From DASTFP01 sp963816855 (GTDB taxonomy: Bacteria > Verrucomicrobiota > Verrucomicrobiia > Chthoniobacterales > Terrimicrobiaceae), in contig CAWFMA010000028.1 in the NCBI GenBank assembly GCA_963816855.1, positions 10,629 to 74,628 of the forward strand: a DNA stretch of 64,000 bases, read 5' to 3'. The notes beneath the pieces are model-generated. The model was not told where the DNA came from. It searched no databases and saw nothing but the letters and a program-made list of their open reading frames with translations. Position numbers and translations under genes: made by a program. Shown here in pieces: positions 52,078-61,742 of this stretch (position 1 is the stretch's first letter; every line of letters begins with the position of its first letter).

Positions 52078-52793
52078 CGACCTTTCCATTTCTCGGAGCT
52101 GTTGGCGGAAGCGCCTTTGCGTTTCAACATTTTCATAGCCGCAATTCTGCACGAGCCGCCCTACAGCTTCAGGCGACTCAGAACTCTCCAAGCAGTTGCG
52201 TGGCGTTTGTGGGTTTGAAGACTTTCGAGCCGCTTCGGTGCGAACGACGAAATTCCTGTAGCCGATTTGCTCATCTACGAGGAGCGCTGACGCGGCCGGA
52301 CGCCTACGAGCGCCGGCTGATATATTTGTCGCCCGACGCGACCACTCGTCCGAAGGCGTTGTCATCACCGATTGACGTGGGCCGGATCGCTCGGCAGGAA
52401 TTGACTCGATCACGTTTTCGCTACGCCGGCTGAACCGAGGGAGCTTCGGAAGATGGCCGGCGTTGTCGCTGGCCCGATGATGACGAAATTGTAATCGTTT
52501 CGGGCCTAATTTGCCTTGAACTGTCAACACCGTTGTCCAACCGTTCGACAATGACGTCTGAAGATGCAATGCGATCCAAGCTCGAAGAGTCCCAGAGCAG
52601 TTGAACCATTAGGTGTGGCTCGCATTCCGTTTTCTCGCTCAAGCCCGTGCCATAGTTTACTTAGCAAGATTCGTGTCGATCCGAGCGGAGATCAACAAGA
52701 TCGTTTGGCCGCCGCACTTCCGAGCTTAGCGCGATCAATATGCCCGATATTTGCTCGTTAACCTTGTGAGAAACAGCCGTTAGAAGCCATTGG
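52078..52793. other. Gene-free interval of 716 bases
   Basis: No gene I can support. Minus-strand sequence between about 52080 and 52290 reads ETQRRFRQQLREMERSLTRL and CLESSESPEAVGRLVQNCGY with natural-looking helix pattern but no start or family match, so it may be a remnant. The promoter of the small secreted gene at 52794 should lie at the right end. Confidence 0.4.
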
Positions 52794-53186
52794 ATGAAAG
52801 CCCGTTTCCTTGCCGCCGTCGCCTTGCTCGGTCTAGTCGTATCCGCACGCGCTCAGGAGATTGAGCAGGCTATTGTCGTTCAGCCTCAGCCCTTCCCGGG
52901 CCAGCGATTCCGCGCCAGCGAAAACTCGCAGGTGCTTACTCAAGGAACGTATCTTGTTTCGTTCGAGATGCCCGTGGGAGTTACCGTATCGGTGAACATT
53001 GACGTTCCGGGTCCTGATCCGACGGTTATTATGAACGCGCAGGCAGGAAAGGCATACAAATTCGAAGTCGAAGCCAAACCAATTCCAGGCAGCAGTTTCA
53101 CGGGTTCTCGTGGGTTGTATTTCGGAGATCTAAAAGGGTCCAGCGCACCTGTGACTATTAAACTAAAAGCAAAAAAAATAGAGTAA
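52794..53186 (+). CDS. Small secreted protein
   Basis: A 130-residue protein with a signal peptide (MKARFLAAVALLGLVVSARAQ, cleavage after ARA). The mature part is rich in beta-strand pattern, with QGTYLVSFEMPVGVTVSVNID and KAYKFEVEAKPIPG, ending in a lysine tail. No family was recognised. The next gene, also secreted, starts 147 bases downstream. Periplasmic or extracellular; function unknown. Confidence 0.75.
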   Translation: MKARFLAAVALLGLVVSARAQEIEQAIVVQPQPFPGQRFRASENSQVLTQGTYLVSFEMPVGVTVSVNIDVPGPDPTVIMNAQAGKAYKFEVEAKPIPGSSFTGSRGLYFGDLKGSSAPVTIKLKAKKIE

Positions 53187-53332
53187 GCCCGAAGAGAGGC
53201 CAGAAGGGAGAGGCTGTCGTGGTGATGGTCAGGAAGGCGAGCCCGGTCAACTGGGAAGGGTGGCGCAGGGCGATGCTCCAGAAGGAGTGCGTCCGCGACG
53301 GTGGCGCCTGACCACGCCCGACCCGACTGAAG

Positions 53333-55282
53333 ATGGCACATGGTTCCAACGGAGCGATCGGAACGTCAAGGCGCGGGCCGGCGTATGCTCGGCGATTCCT
53401 TTTTGTCTGTGGTTGTACTTTGACGGTGGCGGGGCATCTCGGTGGAACCGACCTGAAAGGCCTGATCATCAGCGATGAAATAGGGGGGCAGCCAATTGCA
53501 GACGTACAAATCAGTGCGAGCGGCGCGAATGACGCAACGTCGAATTCTCTTGGCATGTTCACGCTGCAATTTCCGCAGAAGAACGCCGGCGAAACGGTAC
53601 GCTTGCTGGTAGGTAGAAAAGGCTATGAAGTCGTCAACGACTTGCAGCTAGAGATTCGCCTACCTGACAACGCAGAAACGGGGTTGATCGCCATTTTGCT
53701 GTGTAAGGACGGCGATTACGAAGAGATGGCCCGGCGCTTCTACCGGGTGATGTGCATACGTGAAATCGAGAAGACTTACAAAAAGCGTCTTAGGGAAGTT
53801 GAGGCGAGGCAGGGCCAGACGGCCGACGAGGAGTTGAACGAACTTCGGGAGCGACGTAGGCGGGCCATGGCAACAACGGACGGAATAGCCGAAGAATTGG
53901 CCGGCAGAGACGTTGGAGGGGGCTCCGTGCTCTATGGCATTGCGATGCGACATTTCCTTGACGGAAAGATCGCTGAAGCCATTGAGATTCTTAACGGGCG
54001 AGAGTTGCAGCGCATCGCCGCAGAGCCCGGGCCGCAAGGCGACAAGCGGGACGCAGAAGCGGTCCAACTCTGGTTGCTAAAAGCCCGACTGCTGACGCTC
54101 GAATTGAACTTCGAGGAGGCGTACGAAGCGCATCGAGAGGCGATCGAAAGGGCGCCGCAGAGCTTTGAGACAAACTTTGCGTTCGCCCGATTTGCTCAGG
54201 ATGTCGACAACTATGGAACCGCGGAGGTCCTGTATGAGAAATGCCTCGAGTTGGCAAGGCGTGAGGGAGATGCCGTGGAGGTAGCGAGAGCCCTTCACAA
54301 CCGTGGGACCTTTGATAGCGATCGAAACCGCGGAGAAGAGGCGCGAACGGCGTACGAGGAGGCTCTGGAGATCCGTCGGGAGCTTGCGCGCAAAGACCCG
54401 GAGACTTATCTGCCCGACGTGGCGATGACGCTCTACAGCCTTGGAATCCTTGATGGTGAACAGAATCGGAATCGGGCACGAGAGGCGTATGAAGAGGCGT
54501 TGACGATCCGTCGGGAGTTGGCGCGGAAGAATGCGGAGGTTCATCTCCCCTACATGGCGACAATACTCCACAATCTTGCGATCCTTGATAGTGAACAGAA
54601 CCGGGAGGAGGACGCGCGCAGGGGGTATGAAGAGGCACTGACGATCCGCCGGGACTTGGCTCAGAAGAACCCGGAAGCCTATCTCCCCTACGTGGCGACA
54701 ACGCTGAATAATCTTGCGATCCTTGATGGTGAACAGAACCGGGAGGAGGAGGCGAGCAGGGAGTATGAAGAGGCGCTGACGATCCGTCGGGAGTTGGCGC
54801 AGAGGAACCCGGAGGCCTATCTCCCCTACGTGGCGACAACGCTGAACAATCTTGGGAACCTTTATAGCGAACAGGATCGGGAAAACGAGGCACGCAAGGC
54901 GTATGAGGAGGCGCTGAAGACCTACCGAGACCTAGCCCAGCAAGACCCGGGGGCTTATCTGCCGTATCTGGCGATGGCGCTGAACAATTTGGGGGCCCTT
55001 CAAAGCGAGCAAAACCGGGAGGAGGAAGCACGAGAGACGTATCACGAGGCGCTGAAGACTTACCGAGAGTTGGCACAAAAACAGGAAGCTTTCCTGCCCT
55101 ATGTGGCGATGACCCTAAGCAATCTTGGGAATCTTGAAAGTGAACAGAATCGGAAACCGGAGGCCCGCCAAGCGTATAAAGAGGCGCTGACTATCTATGA
55201 GGAACTCGCGCTACAGGATACGCGCCAGTTTGGCCGCGACGTAGCACGTGTTCAAAGACTTCTCGATCAGCTGCAACATTGA
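53333..55282 (+). CDS. Secreted TPR-repeat protein with N-terminal carboxypeptidase-like domain
   Basis: A 649-residue protein. A signal-like segment at about residues 20-36 leads to KGLIISDEIGGQPIADVQIS and LLVGRKGYEVV, a carboxypeptidase-regulatory-like fold (about 40-115). A helical linker follows, then about eight kinesin-light-chain-type TPRs of about 50 residues from residue 320 on, each with YEEALTIRRELA and YLPYVATTLNNLAIL motifs. It probably binds a peptide or another protein at the cell surface or in the periplasm. The DNA of the repeats is itself near-identical. Start ATG 53333. Confidence 0.82.
   Translation: MAHGSNGAIGTSRRGPAYARRFLFVCGCTLTVAGHLGGTDLKGLIISDEIGGQPIADVQISASGANDATSNSLGMFTLQFPQKNAGETVRLLVGRKGYEVVNDLQLEIRLPDNAETGLIAILLCKDGDYEEMARRFYRVMCIREIEKTYKKRLREVEARQGQTADEELNELRERRRRAMATTDGIAEELAGRDVGGGSVLYGIAMRHFLDGKIAEAIEILNGRELQRIAAEPGPQGDKRDAEAVQLWLLKARLLTLELNFEEAYEAHREAIERAPQSFETNFAFARFAQDVDNYGTAEVLYEKCLELARREGDAVEVARALHNRGTFDSDRNRGEEARTAYEEALEIRRELARKDPETYLPDVAMTLYSLGILDGEQNRNRAREAYEEALTIRRELARKNAEVHLPYMATILHNLAILDSEQNREEDARRGYEEALTIRRDLAQKNPEAYLPYVATTLNNLAILDGEQNREEEASREYEEALTIRRELAQRNPEAYLPYVATTLNNLGNLYSEQDRENEARKAYEEALKTYRDLAQQDPGAYLPYLAMALNNLGALQSEQNREEEARETYHEALKTYRELAQKQEAFLPYVAMTLSNLGNLESEQNRKPEARQAYKEALTIYEELALQDTRQFGRDVARVQRLLDQLQH
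54300..55240 (+). repeat. Tandem TPR-coding repeats, period about 150 bp
   Basis: Around six or more units of about 150 bases recur in frame, with near-identical GAGGCGCTGACGATCCG and TATCTCCCCTACGTGGCGAC blocks. The unit number and lengths vary slightly (48-51 codons). Nearly identical DNA suggests recent expansion or gene conversion and the potential to change repeat number. Confidence 0.8.
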
Positions 55283-55516
55283 CCGAAATGCGCCACGCAT
55301 TGACCGTCGCGCAGCTGAAGAGGCGCAAACACTCTCTCAAGGTCGGAAGCGAAGGCAGGCAGAACTCGGCCAGCGGTCGTCCACCGTCGATCCTAAACGC
55401 ACCGCAGGAGCAACTGAGTCCGCGAAGGCGCGCGAAGGCTTCGCCGAGGTGGATGTCGACTCTGTGGAAGGTGATGGGAATGAGTTCGCGGAGATCCCCG
55501 GCCGCCGCGAAAAGCC

Positions 55517-56551
55517 CTAGCGATACCGCATCATCGTTCCAGTGAGCTTCATGTCGTCGGAAAGGGCTCGCAGCGGTTTGATTCCGAGTTTTTCCAGAGC
55601 GCCATGGTATGCCCTTACGGCCTCTTCCGCGTTGATTTCGTGATCGACGATTCGACGAAGCATTTCGATGAAGGTAAGGGGGTGCTCGGAGAGGTTGATC
55701 TTTCTGCCGAAGAGAGCCACACGCGCGCCGTATTTCTGCGCGTCGGATATCAGCCTGAAGGCGTCGTAAGTGGTGCCAGCGCTTCCTCCAAGAATGCCGA
55801 CGATCAACTGCGGATCGTAACTGGCCAGTTCCGTTAGCGCTTTTGGACCGTTATAAGCGACCTTCAAGAAAAGCGGCCGGCCCCGTTTGGTAACGCCCGC
55901 GAGAGACCGAACAATGTGGTCGTTGACGAACGAGGGGATCTCCGCGTCGGAGATGCCAGGTTCTACATTGGGATTGAAGACTTCCAGAAAGTAGCGAAAA
56001 CCTTTGCGCTCAGTCTCGATCCGAAACTCCTGAAATTCCCGCAGGGCGTTGTGCTCTTCGTCAAGGTTGTTGGTGAAAGTGATGGAATACAATCCGAGAT
56101 CGGCGCCGACTATTTTCTGGTTCGGCTTGGGATCGATGCAACCGTACATGATGTGGTCGAGCGTTGCGGTGCGAAACGACCGCGAGGCCTGACGCGGATA
56201 TCTGCCCCCTCGAACCGCCCAAATATCGGAAGTGTCGTTGGCCCGGGCGGCGGGCGTTACGGAAGATTCCTCGAAGATCCGTTCCTCGATCGCCAGCGCC
56301 TCCACGTTCGAGGCAGACATCAGCATGATATCGACGATTCCCTGTCGAACAATTTCGCGGATTTGTTTCCGGAAGTCTTCCAGGGTCTTCCAGTCACTGG
56401 CGTCCTCGCTGGCCTTGGGGATGGAGGAGGGTCCCGGCGCGGCCGCGCCGAAAGCCATATCCGCGTCTTTCGCGTCGGCGATGATAAAGGCGCTGCTGCT
56501 CGAAGGGTTGGCGAGAATGTCAGAAACTTTGGAGTCGAGTGATTTGATCAT
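55517..56551 (-). CDS. LacD/DhnA-like class I aldolase
   Basis: A 344-residue TIM-barrel-type protein. It begins after about 15 residues with SSAFIIADAKDADMAFGAAAPG, continues with GFRYFLEVFNPNVEP, then RPLFLKVAYNGPKALTELASY, whose lysine could form the Schiff base, and LIVGILGGSAGTTYDAFRLIS. It resembles the LacD/DhnA group of class I aldolases but I cannot tie it to a known substrate. It is the third gene of an operon with an AroE-like dehydrogenase and a PfkB kinase; its ATG overlaps the kinase stop as ATGA. That suggests cleavage of a phosphorylated sugar made by the kinase. Confidence 0.7.
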   Translation of the reverse strand: MIKSLDSKVSDILANPSSSSAFIIADAKDADMAFGAAAPGPSSIPKASEDASDWKTLEDFRKQIREIVRQGIVDIMLMSASNVEALAIEERIFEESSVTPAARANDTSDIWAVRGGRYPRQASRSFRTATLDHIMYGCIDPKPNQKIVGADLGLYSITFTNNLDEEHNALREFQEFRIETERKGFRYFLEVFNPNVEPGISDAEIPSFVNDHIVRSLAGVTKRGRPLFLKVAYNGPKALTELASYDPQLIVGILGGSAGTTYDAFRLISDAQKYGARVALFGRKINLSEHPLTFIEMLRRIVDHEINAEEAVRAYHGALEKLGIKPLRALSDDMKLTGTMMRYR

Positions 56552-57577
56552 ATTTCCAACCGGCGGTAGCCGAATTCGTCAGCGAGTTTCAAGCAGTCGG
56601 GGAGCGGCTGGACGCCATCCGAACTGGTCGGGTGAGTGAGCGAGGAAGCGGCCGCGCAGACACCGTAGGTCAGGGCGACGTCCATCGGAATTCCTTCATG
56701 CAGGCCAAAGAGCACGCCGGCGGCGAACGCGTCTCCTGCGCCGACCGTTCCCGCGATTCGAGCCTGCGGCATGTTGACACTGGCTTGCACCAGTTCGCGG
56801 CCCTGGGCATCGATGGCGATCGCTCCCTCAGGAAAATGGATAACCACCCAGTCGCGCACCCCCGCGGCGAGCAGCGCATGAGCGGCTCTTTGGGCCGCGC
56901 CGATGTCGATCTTGCCCTCGCGCACGATTTGGATGCCGGTCGTGCGCTCGGCCTCGAATTCATTCAAAACACAGTAATTGCAGAACCGCAGCGCGGGGCG
57001 GACAATTTTCGCGAACCGGTCGCTGTCCTCGCTGACCAAATCCACACTCGTTTTCAAACCGGTTTCCTGAGCTCGCCGGAGCACGGCCGCCGCCACGGTT
57101 CCATGGACCGGATCAGGCAGGTCGAGGCGATCGAGCAACAAGAGATAGCCAAGGTGAAAGATCCGTGCCTTGCTCTGCGTGAAGTCGAAGTGGGCCGCAT
57201 CGAGGAACGCATTGGCCCCGCGGCGGAAAAAAAATGTCCGGCGTCCCGTTGATTTGACCGTCATCACGTCGTCGTAAGAGGTTGGCGCCTCCTTGCAGAT
57301 GCGCAATTGCAATTTGTCGATGCCGTGAGCGCGACAGTCCTCCTGAATATACCTGCCCGCCTCGTCGTCGCCCACGAGCCCGACTGCCGCCAGCGGGAAA
57401 GGCGCTTGGAGCCGCGCCAGATCAATCAGCACGTTGTATGGTCCCCCGCCGTTGCAGTAACGTTTCGGCGAGGATGTTCGCGAGCGCGTCTTGCGCCGGA
57501 TAGACGTCGATGATCTTGGTGCGATCGAGGATCCAATTCCCCCCGGCCAAGATCCCGCTGCGCAGAGTTCCCGCCAT
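56548..57577 (-). pseudogene. PfkB-family sugar kinase, one-base frameshift near codon 40
   Basis: ATG 57577 starts MAGTLRSGILAGGNWILDRT, the natural N-terminus of PfkB kinases, and runs to about residue 39 (ALANILAET). There an extra T (at 57459-57460 on the plus strand an extra A) shifts the frame. The correct continuation CNGGGPYNVLIDLARL and the rest, including the GTVGAGDAFAAG anion hole/catalytic Asp motif, is in the second frame to 56548. Without the extra base the protein is full length (about 343 residues). As the kinase sits in an intact coupled operon, either a sequencing error or recent inactivation fits. Activity: phosphorylation of a sugar or sugar acid. Confidence 0.8.
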
Positions 57578-57596
57578 GGCTGCTCGTTAAAACGGT

Positions 57597-58415
57597 TTAC
57601 CCGCGCGCGAATGCCGCTGCCTTTTCGACGAGTTCCATGCTCGGGGTCACGCCGGTGTAGAGCACGAACTGTCCCAGAGCTTGCAAAGCGATGACTTGCG
57701 CGCCGGAGATGGTCTTCTTCCCCATCGAGGCGGCGTATCGAATCAAGGGCGTTTCCGGGGGAAGCGCGACCACGTCGAAAATGCATTGAGCCGCGCGAAC
57801 CAGATCCTCCGAAAAGGCCATCTCCTGCGCCTCGGAACCGCCGGTCATTCCTATGGGCGTCACGTTGATCAGCAACCCCGGTCTTTCGTTCGCGATTTCC
57901 TTCCGCCATTGAAAGCCATATTGCTGGGCCAGCGCGTTCCCGGCGGTCTCGTTCCTTGCCACAACGAGGCCGCGGACAAACCCGGCATCCCTCAGGGCGC
58001 AAGCGACGGCTTTGGCCATGCCGCCGCTTCCCCGCAGGGCGAAATCGATGTCGGAAGGGATGCCGCTCTTTTTAAGAAGTTCAAAAACAGCCGTGTAGTC
58101 GGTGTTGTACCCCGTCAGTTTGCCGTCAGTGTTGACGATGGTATTGACCGACATGATCCCCTTCGCGGAGGGATCCAAGCCGTCCAGATACTGCATGCAT
58201 TCCTCCTTGAAAGGCATCGAAATCGCACATCCGCGAATTCCCAAAGCGCGAATGCCGCCGATTGCCGCGGCAAGATTGCCGGTCGTGAAAGCCTTGTAAA
58301 CAAAGTTCAGGCCCAATGCGGAGTAGAGAAAGTTGTGAAACCGTGTTCCAAAATTTCCGGGGCGCGCCGCAAGCGACATGCAGAGCTGAGTGTCTTTGTC
58401 TATCTGCAAATCCAT
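57597..58415 (-). CDS. Shikimate dehydrogenase-like oxidoreductase (AroE/YdiB family)
   Basis: A 272-residue protein. The N-terminal substrate domain has IRGCAISMPFKEECMQYLD, with Lys in the MPFK motif, and NTDGKLTGYNTDYTAVFELL, with the second catalytic Asp. The C-terminal domain carries the nucleotide-binding GSGGMAKAVACAL. The family reduces 3-dehydroshikimate or quinate-like compounds with NADP(H). Here it heads an operon with a PfkB kinase and an aldolase, so it is more likely to act on a sugar-type ketone than in aromatic amino-acid synthesis. The gap to the kinase is 20 bases. ATG 58415 is unambiguous. Confidence 0.85.
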   Translation of the reverse strand: MDLQIDKDTQLCMSLAARPGNFGTRFHNFLYSALGLNFVYKAFTTGNLAAAIGGIRALGIRGCAISMPFKEECMQYLDGLDPSAKGIMSVNTIVNTDGKLTGYNTDYTAVFELLKKSGIPSDIDFALRGSGGMAKAVACALRDAGFVRGLVVARNETAGNALAQQYGFQWRKEIANERPGLLINVTPIGMTGGSEAQEMAFSEDLVRAAQCIFDVVALPPETPLIRYAASMGKKTISGAQVIALQALGQFVLYTGVTPSMELVEKAAAFARG

Positions 58416-58490
58416 GGTCCAAGGGTTCTACGGTTCGTTCGATTAACAGGTATTGAAAGGCCGCCGGGAGAAGAGAGCAAGCCCTCAGAG

Positions 58491-58820
58491 CCCGTGAAAA
58501 AATTACAAAGTGCCGCGTTGCTGCTGGATTTTTGGCTTGGCCAAGGCGTGAGGACGGCGGCAATACCCGCGGCGTGTTGCCGATGCTTTGCATCTCCCTG
58601 CGGGCTGCCTTCGGCAGGCTGTCTCCCTTCGGTCGGCTGTCCCGCCCGAGGAACGCAGGCCAATCCAAAAAGACACGCAACCCTGTGGGCGAGAGCAAGA
58701 AAGGCAGTCTGGCCGCGTTGCCCGCTCGGTTACAGTCCGCTGCGGGGATGCGCCCTCGCGTGCGCCTTGCCATACCGCCTTTCTTGCTCTCGCGCGGCGC
58801 TTTCTAATTTTTTTCTCCGG
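58491..58820. mobile_element. MITE-like element, copy 2 (330 bp)
   Basis: Aligns with copy 1 at 49341-49670 without gaps I can see beyond single bases, roughly nine bases in ten. Ends CCCGTGAAAAAAT...ATTTTTTTCTCCGG are more degraded than in copy 1. CTCAGAG occurs at 58484-58490 and again at 58823-58829, a possible target duplication. The element separates the AroE-like gene from the GT39-like gene. Confidence 0.8.
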
Positions 58821-59066
58821 TTCTCAGAGCAAACGGAGAGTAATTCGGAAGGCGCTCTATTCGGCGAGATCCTCGTTTCCGCGCGCTGCCCCACGATTTG
58901 GAAGAGGGGGGCTCCCCGATTCCGGGGTTTGCACTGTGGCGCATGGTGTTGTTTTGTTCTGGCTGCTGCATGAACTGCCGTGTTCCTTGGCTCAAGAATC
59001 CCCTCGCTTGCAACATCCTGGCGGGCCTTCCTGGTGCTCACGAAATACCGGGCGGCGCTCAAGTCC

Positions 59067-60983
59067 ATGGTTGAGCGCTTCCGGTTCGGGCTTCTGCTCC
59101 AATATTTCCTTCTCGCGTTGGTCGCGGTCATTGCGGCGATCCTGCTCTTCGCTCCGAAGCCTTGGGAACAACCTCGTCTCGAAAGCCTCGACGATTTTGT
59201 CCGAGTCTACTCGTGGTGGGCGGGTCTTATCAATCTGGTTCCGCTCTCCTGCCTGGTGTTGACCGCCCGCGCATGGAGTCGACCGCTGCCCGGGCGGATC
59301 GCTCAGGAAGGCTCGCCGGCGTTACCCAAAGGATTTGTTCTTTGCGTCGCGGCGGCGATGGCCGCCTGCGCCTTGCTGGGGTTTCCGCGGCTGAGCCAGA
59401 GCCTTTGGGAAGACGAGGAGTTCAGCGTGCGCCGCTGCATCGTCGGGGGATATCGCATCCAGGACGACGGAGATGTTGTCGTGAAGAAACTGCCGTGGAA
59501 GGTGACCCTCTGGAACTCTTCGACCACGAATCACATCTTTCAAAGTGTTCTTTCCCGTTTGAGCCATTCGACCTGGCGCGCTATTGCAAGACCCGCTGGG
59601 CTGCAATTCAGCGAAGCCGCCAGTCGTCTGCCCAGCTACGTCTCCGGAGTGCTGGTGGTGGGCGTGATCGCCTTGCTGGCGGCGCGCTTCGGTCTTGCGT
59701 GGGAAGGCGCGCTGGCCGCCTGGCTTATGGCCATTCATCCGTGGCATATGCGGTTTACCACGGAAGCTCGCGGCTACGGATTGGTTTCGCTCTTGATTCC
59801 TCTCGGCTGTCTGCTGGCCGGGCAGGCTCTGCGGCAAGGAGAATGGAAATGGTGGATTGGGCTGGCCATGGCGAATTTTGCTCTTTTGTACACCTGGCCG
59901 CCGGCGATTTTCGCGGTGGTCGTGGTGAACCTCTATGTCCTGTCACGGATTCTCACCGAAGGCCGGCTATCCCAGGCGAGGGCGACTCTTGTGCAGCGTT
60001 GGATCGTTTCCCTGACCGTTGCCGGAATCGCTTTTCTCCAGTTGTTCCTGCCATGTGTGCCGGAGCTCTTCAGATACTTGCAAAGCGTTCGGGACTTCGA
60101 CGGGCATGCGTTTTTTCTTAAGAATGTGGGCGCGCTTTTCCTCACAGGAAGTCTGTGGACGAGAAGCGGGCTGTTGGCGACGCCGTATATGGAATACCTT
60201 CCCTATGCTCGCGCCCAGCCGGTGCTCTTTGGCATCGCTGTGGCGTTGGCCGCCGCGCTCTTCGTGCTGGGCCTGTTCCGTTTGCTGGTGTTGGAACCGA
60301 GAGCGCGCTGGCTTGTGGCGATGCTTATTCTTCCCGGCGTTCTCACCTATGCTTATGCCTTGGTTCGGCATAAGATGCTTATGGAATGGTATGTCGGGTT
60401 CATGCTGCCGGGAGCTGCCTTGCTCGTGTCCGCCGGGGCCTTCTGTGCCTTTTCGCCTTTTCAAGCTCTGCGCGGAACGCGATGGGCCGGGATCTCACTG
60501 GCGATCGCTCTGACGCTTGGGTTCGCAGCCCTTTCGCAGCCCGCGAGGCATTTCTTGCTTAGCAGGGGCGCAGCGCACTATCGGGAGTCGGTGCTGGCGA
60601 CGCGGCCCGACCTCGACCCGAATGCGCCGGAGAACCTTCGAATTCTCACCGCGGCGACGACTCAGCCGCCATATGTCTACGATCCTCGGGCGCGCCGGGC
60701 TGTGACCGTCGAGCAATATGTTTCCCTAATGAAAGAAGCCGACGAGCGGGGCGTGCCCTTGTACGTTAACAACGGCTTCCCGACAGCTCTGGAAATCGAC
60801 TTCCCGGGGATCTTTGCGATGTTGCAGGATCCCCTTGTTTTCGAGCGGATCGGCTACTTCTCGGGAATTGACGTCATGCTCGACCGCGTGGTCCATCGCT
60901 ACCTGCCGGAAGGATGGAAACGCGCCGATCTTGAACGATACAAACGCCTCGAGGCTTCGCACAAAGCTCCGCCTGGGGGGTGA
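59067..60983 (+). CDS. GT39/ArnT-like membrane glycosyltransferase
   Basis: A 638-residue polytopic protein. An early segment, LGFPRLSQSLWEDEEFSVRRC, has the acidic DE-type pair after the first membrane segments, as in dolichyl-phosphate/undecaprenyl-phosphate sugar transferases of the PMT superfamily. About ten hydrophobic segments follow, with WLMAIHPWHMRFTTEARGYG and YTWPPAIFAVVVVNL, then a soluble periplasmic tail (about 540-638). It would transfer a sugar from a lipid carrier outside the membrane. Protein or glycan acceptor unknown. ATG 59067 was chosen; a GTG 87 bases upstream is possible. Confidence 0.75.
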   Translation: MVERFRFGLLLQYFLLALVAVIAAILLFAPKPWEQPRLESLDDFVRVYSWWAGLINLVPLSCLVLTARAWSRPLPGRIAQEGSPALPKGFVLCVAAAMAACALLGFPRLSQSLWEDEEFSVRRCIVGGYRIQDDGDVVVKKLPWKVTLWNSSTTNHIFQSVLSRLSHSTWRAIARPAGLQFSEAASRLPSYVSGVLVVGVIALLAARFGLAWEGALAAWLMAIHPWHMRFTTEARGYGLVSLLIPLGCLLAGQALRQGEWKWWIGLAMANFALLYTWPPAIFAVVVVNLYVLSRILTEGRLSQARATLVQRWIVSLTVAGIAFLQLFLPCVPELFRYLQSVRDFDGHAFFLKNVGALFLTGSLWTRSGLLATPYMEYLPYARAQPVLFGIAVALAAALFVLGLFRLLVLEPRARWLVAMLILPGVLTYAYALVRHKMLMEWYVGFMLPGAALLVSAGAFCAFSPFQALRGTRWAGISLAIALTLGFAALSQPARHFLLSRGAAHYRESVLATRPDLDPNAPENLRILTAATTQPPYVYDPRARRAVTVEQYVSLMKEADERGVPLYVNNGFPTALEIDFPGIFAMLQDPLVFERIGYFSGIDVMLDRVVHRYLPEGWKRADLERYKRLEASHKAPPGG

Positions 60984-61159
60984 GACCCGTCAGGTTGTCC
61001 GGGGTTTTTGCGGAAAGCGGGTCAACGAAGGCCGGAAGTGCGGAGTTCCGGATCTCCTCACAGCGAGTTGCCGGAACGTCGGAAGCCGCGCGATGGATTT
61101 GATGGCTAGGCAGCCTCCGTTTTGCTAGGAAGGCGGTGGTCACGGCTTTGGTTCCGGCA

Positions 61160-61604
61160 ATGAACGACCACCGCGAAACTTCCAACGTCTCGAGGATATC
61201 CTTGTTCGTGAGCAGTCCCGGAGACGTCGCCCACGAGCGGAGGGTCGCGCGTGAGACGATCGCGAGATTGAATGGGGAGTTCGCGATCCGCATCGCGCTC
61301 GATGCTTATTTGTGGGATTATGAGCCATTTGACTTTGCCAAGTCATTTCAGGAGCAGATTCCGAACACCGCTTCTTTCGACGTGGTTCTTTGCTTGCTTT
61401 GGTCGCGTCTCGGATCTCGTCTCGGCGCTTCGCAAAAGCTTCCCGACGGTTCCCCGGCGCTCGGGCACGGGGTATGAAATTTCGCACGCTATTGCCGGGC
61501 AGAAAGGAACGCGGACTGCCCGAACTACACGTCTGGATCAATCACACGGTCGCGTCGTTTCAACCCGAGCCGCCCGAGATTCACGACGAGAAGATCGCCC
61601 AGTG
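61160..61604 (+). pseudogene. DUF4062-domain N-terminus, broken
   Basis: From ATG 61160 the frame gives SRISLFVSSPGDVAHERRVAR, PFDFAKSFQEQIP and VLCLLWSRLGSRLG, the DUF4062 domain. It runs into a wrong frame near 61468 at LPDGSPALGHGV. The natural continuation is GTGYE and KERGLPELHVWINHTVASF in two other frames and stops near 61604. DUF4062 is the N-terminal domain of large STAND/NACHT-type proteins, some linked to defence; the rest of such a protein is absent. A dead remnant, directly upstream of an IS fragment. Confidence 0.6.
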
Positions 61605-61742
61605 ACGGGCTTTGAAACGATTCATCGAGCATTGTTTTTTGGAGTCCTTTACAGAGAGAGCTTTGGTCAGCGTGCGTTGTAAAGCCGTGTGTGCGGACCT
61701 ACCCTGTAGACGAGAAAGGAACTGAGATGAGAAGTTGGCGGC

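Noticed and set aside
52000..52569. Minus-strand frame of 189 codons overlapping the kinase 3' end
   Set aside because: The N-terminal half is unnatural (Arg/Ser-rich) and there is no recognisable domain, though the C-terminal third could be a remnant.
54300..55240. CRISPR-like periodicity
   Set aside because: The repeats are 150 bases long, coding and contiguous, with no spacers; they are TPR units.
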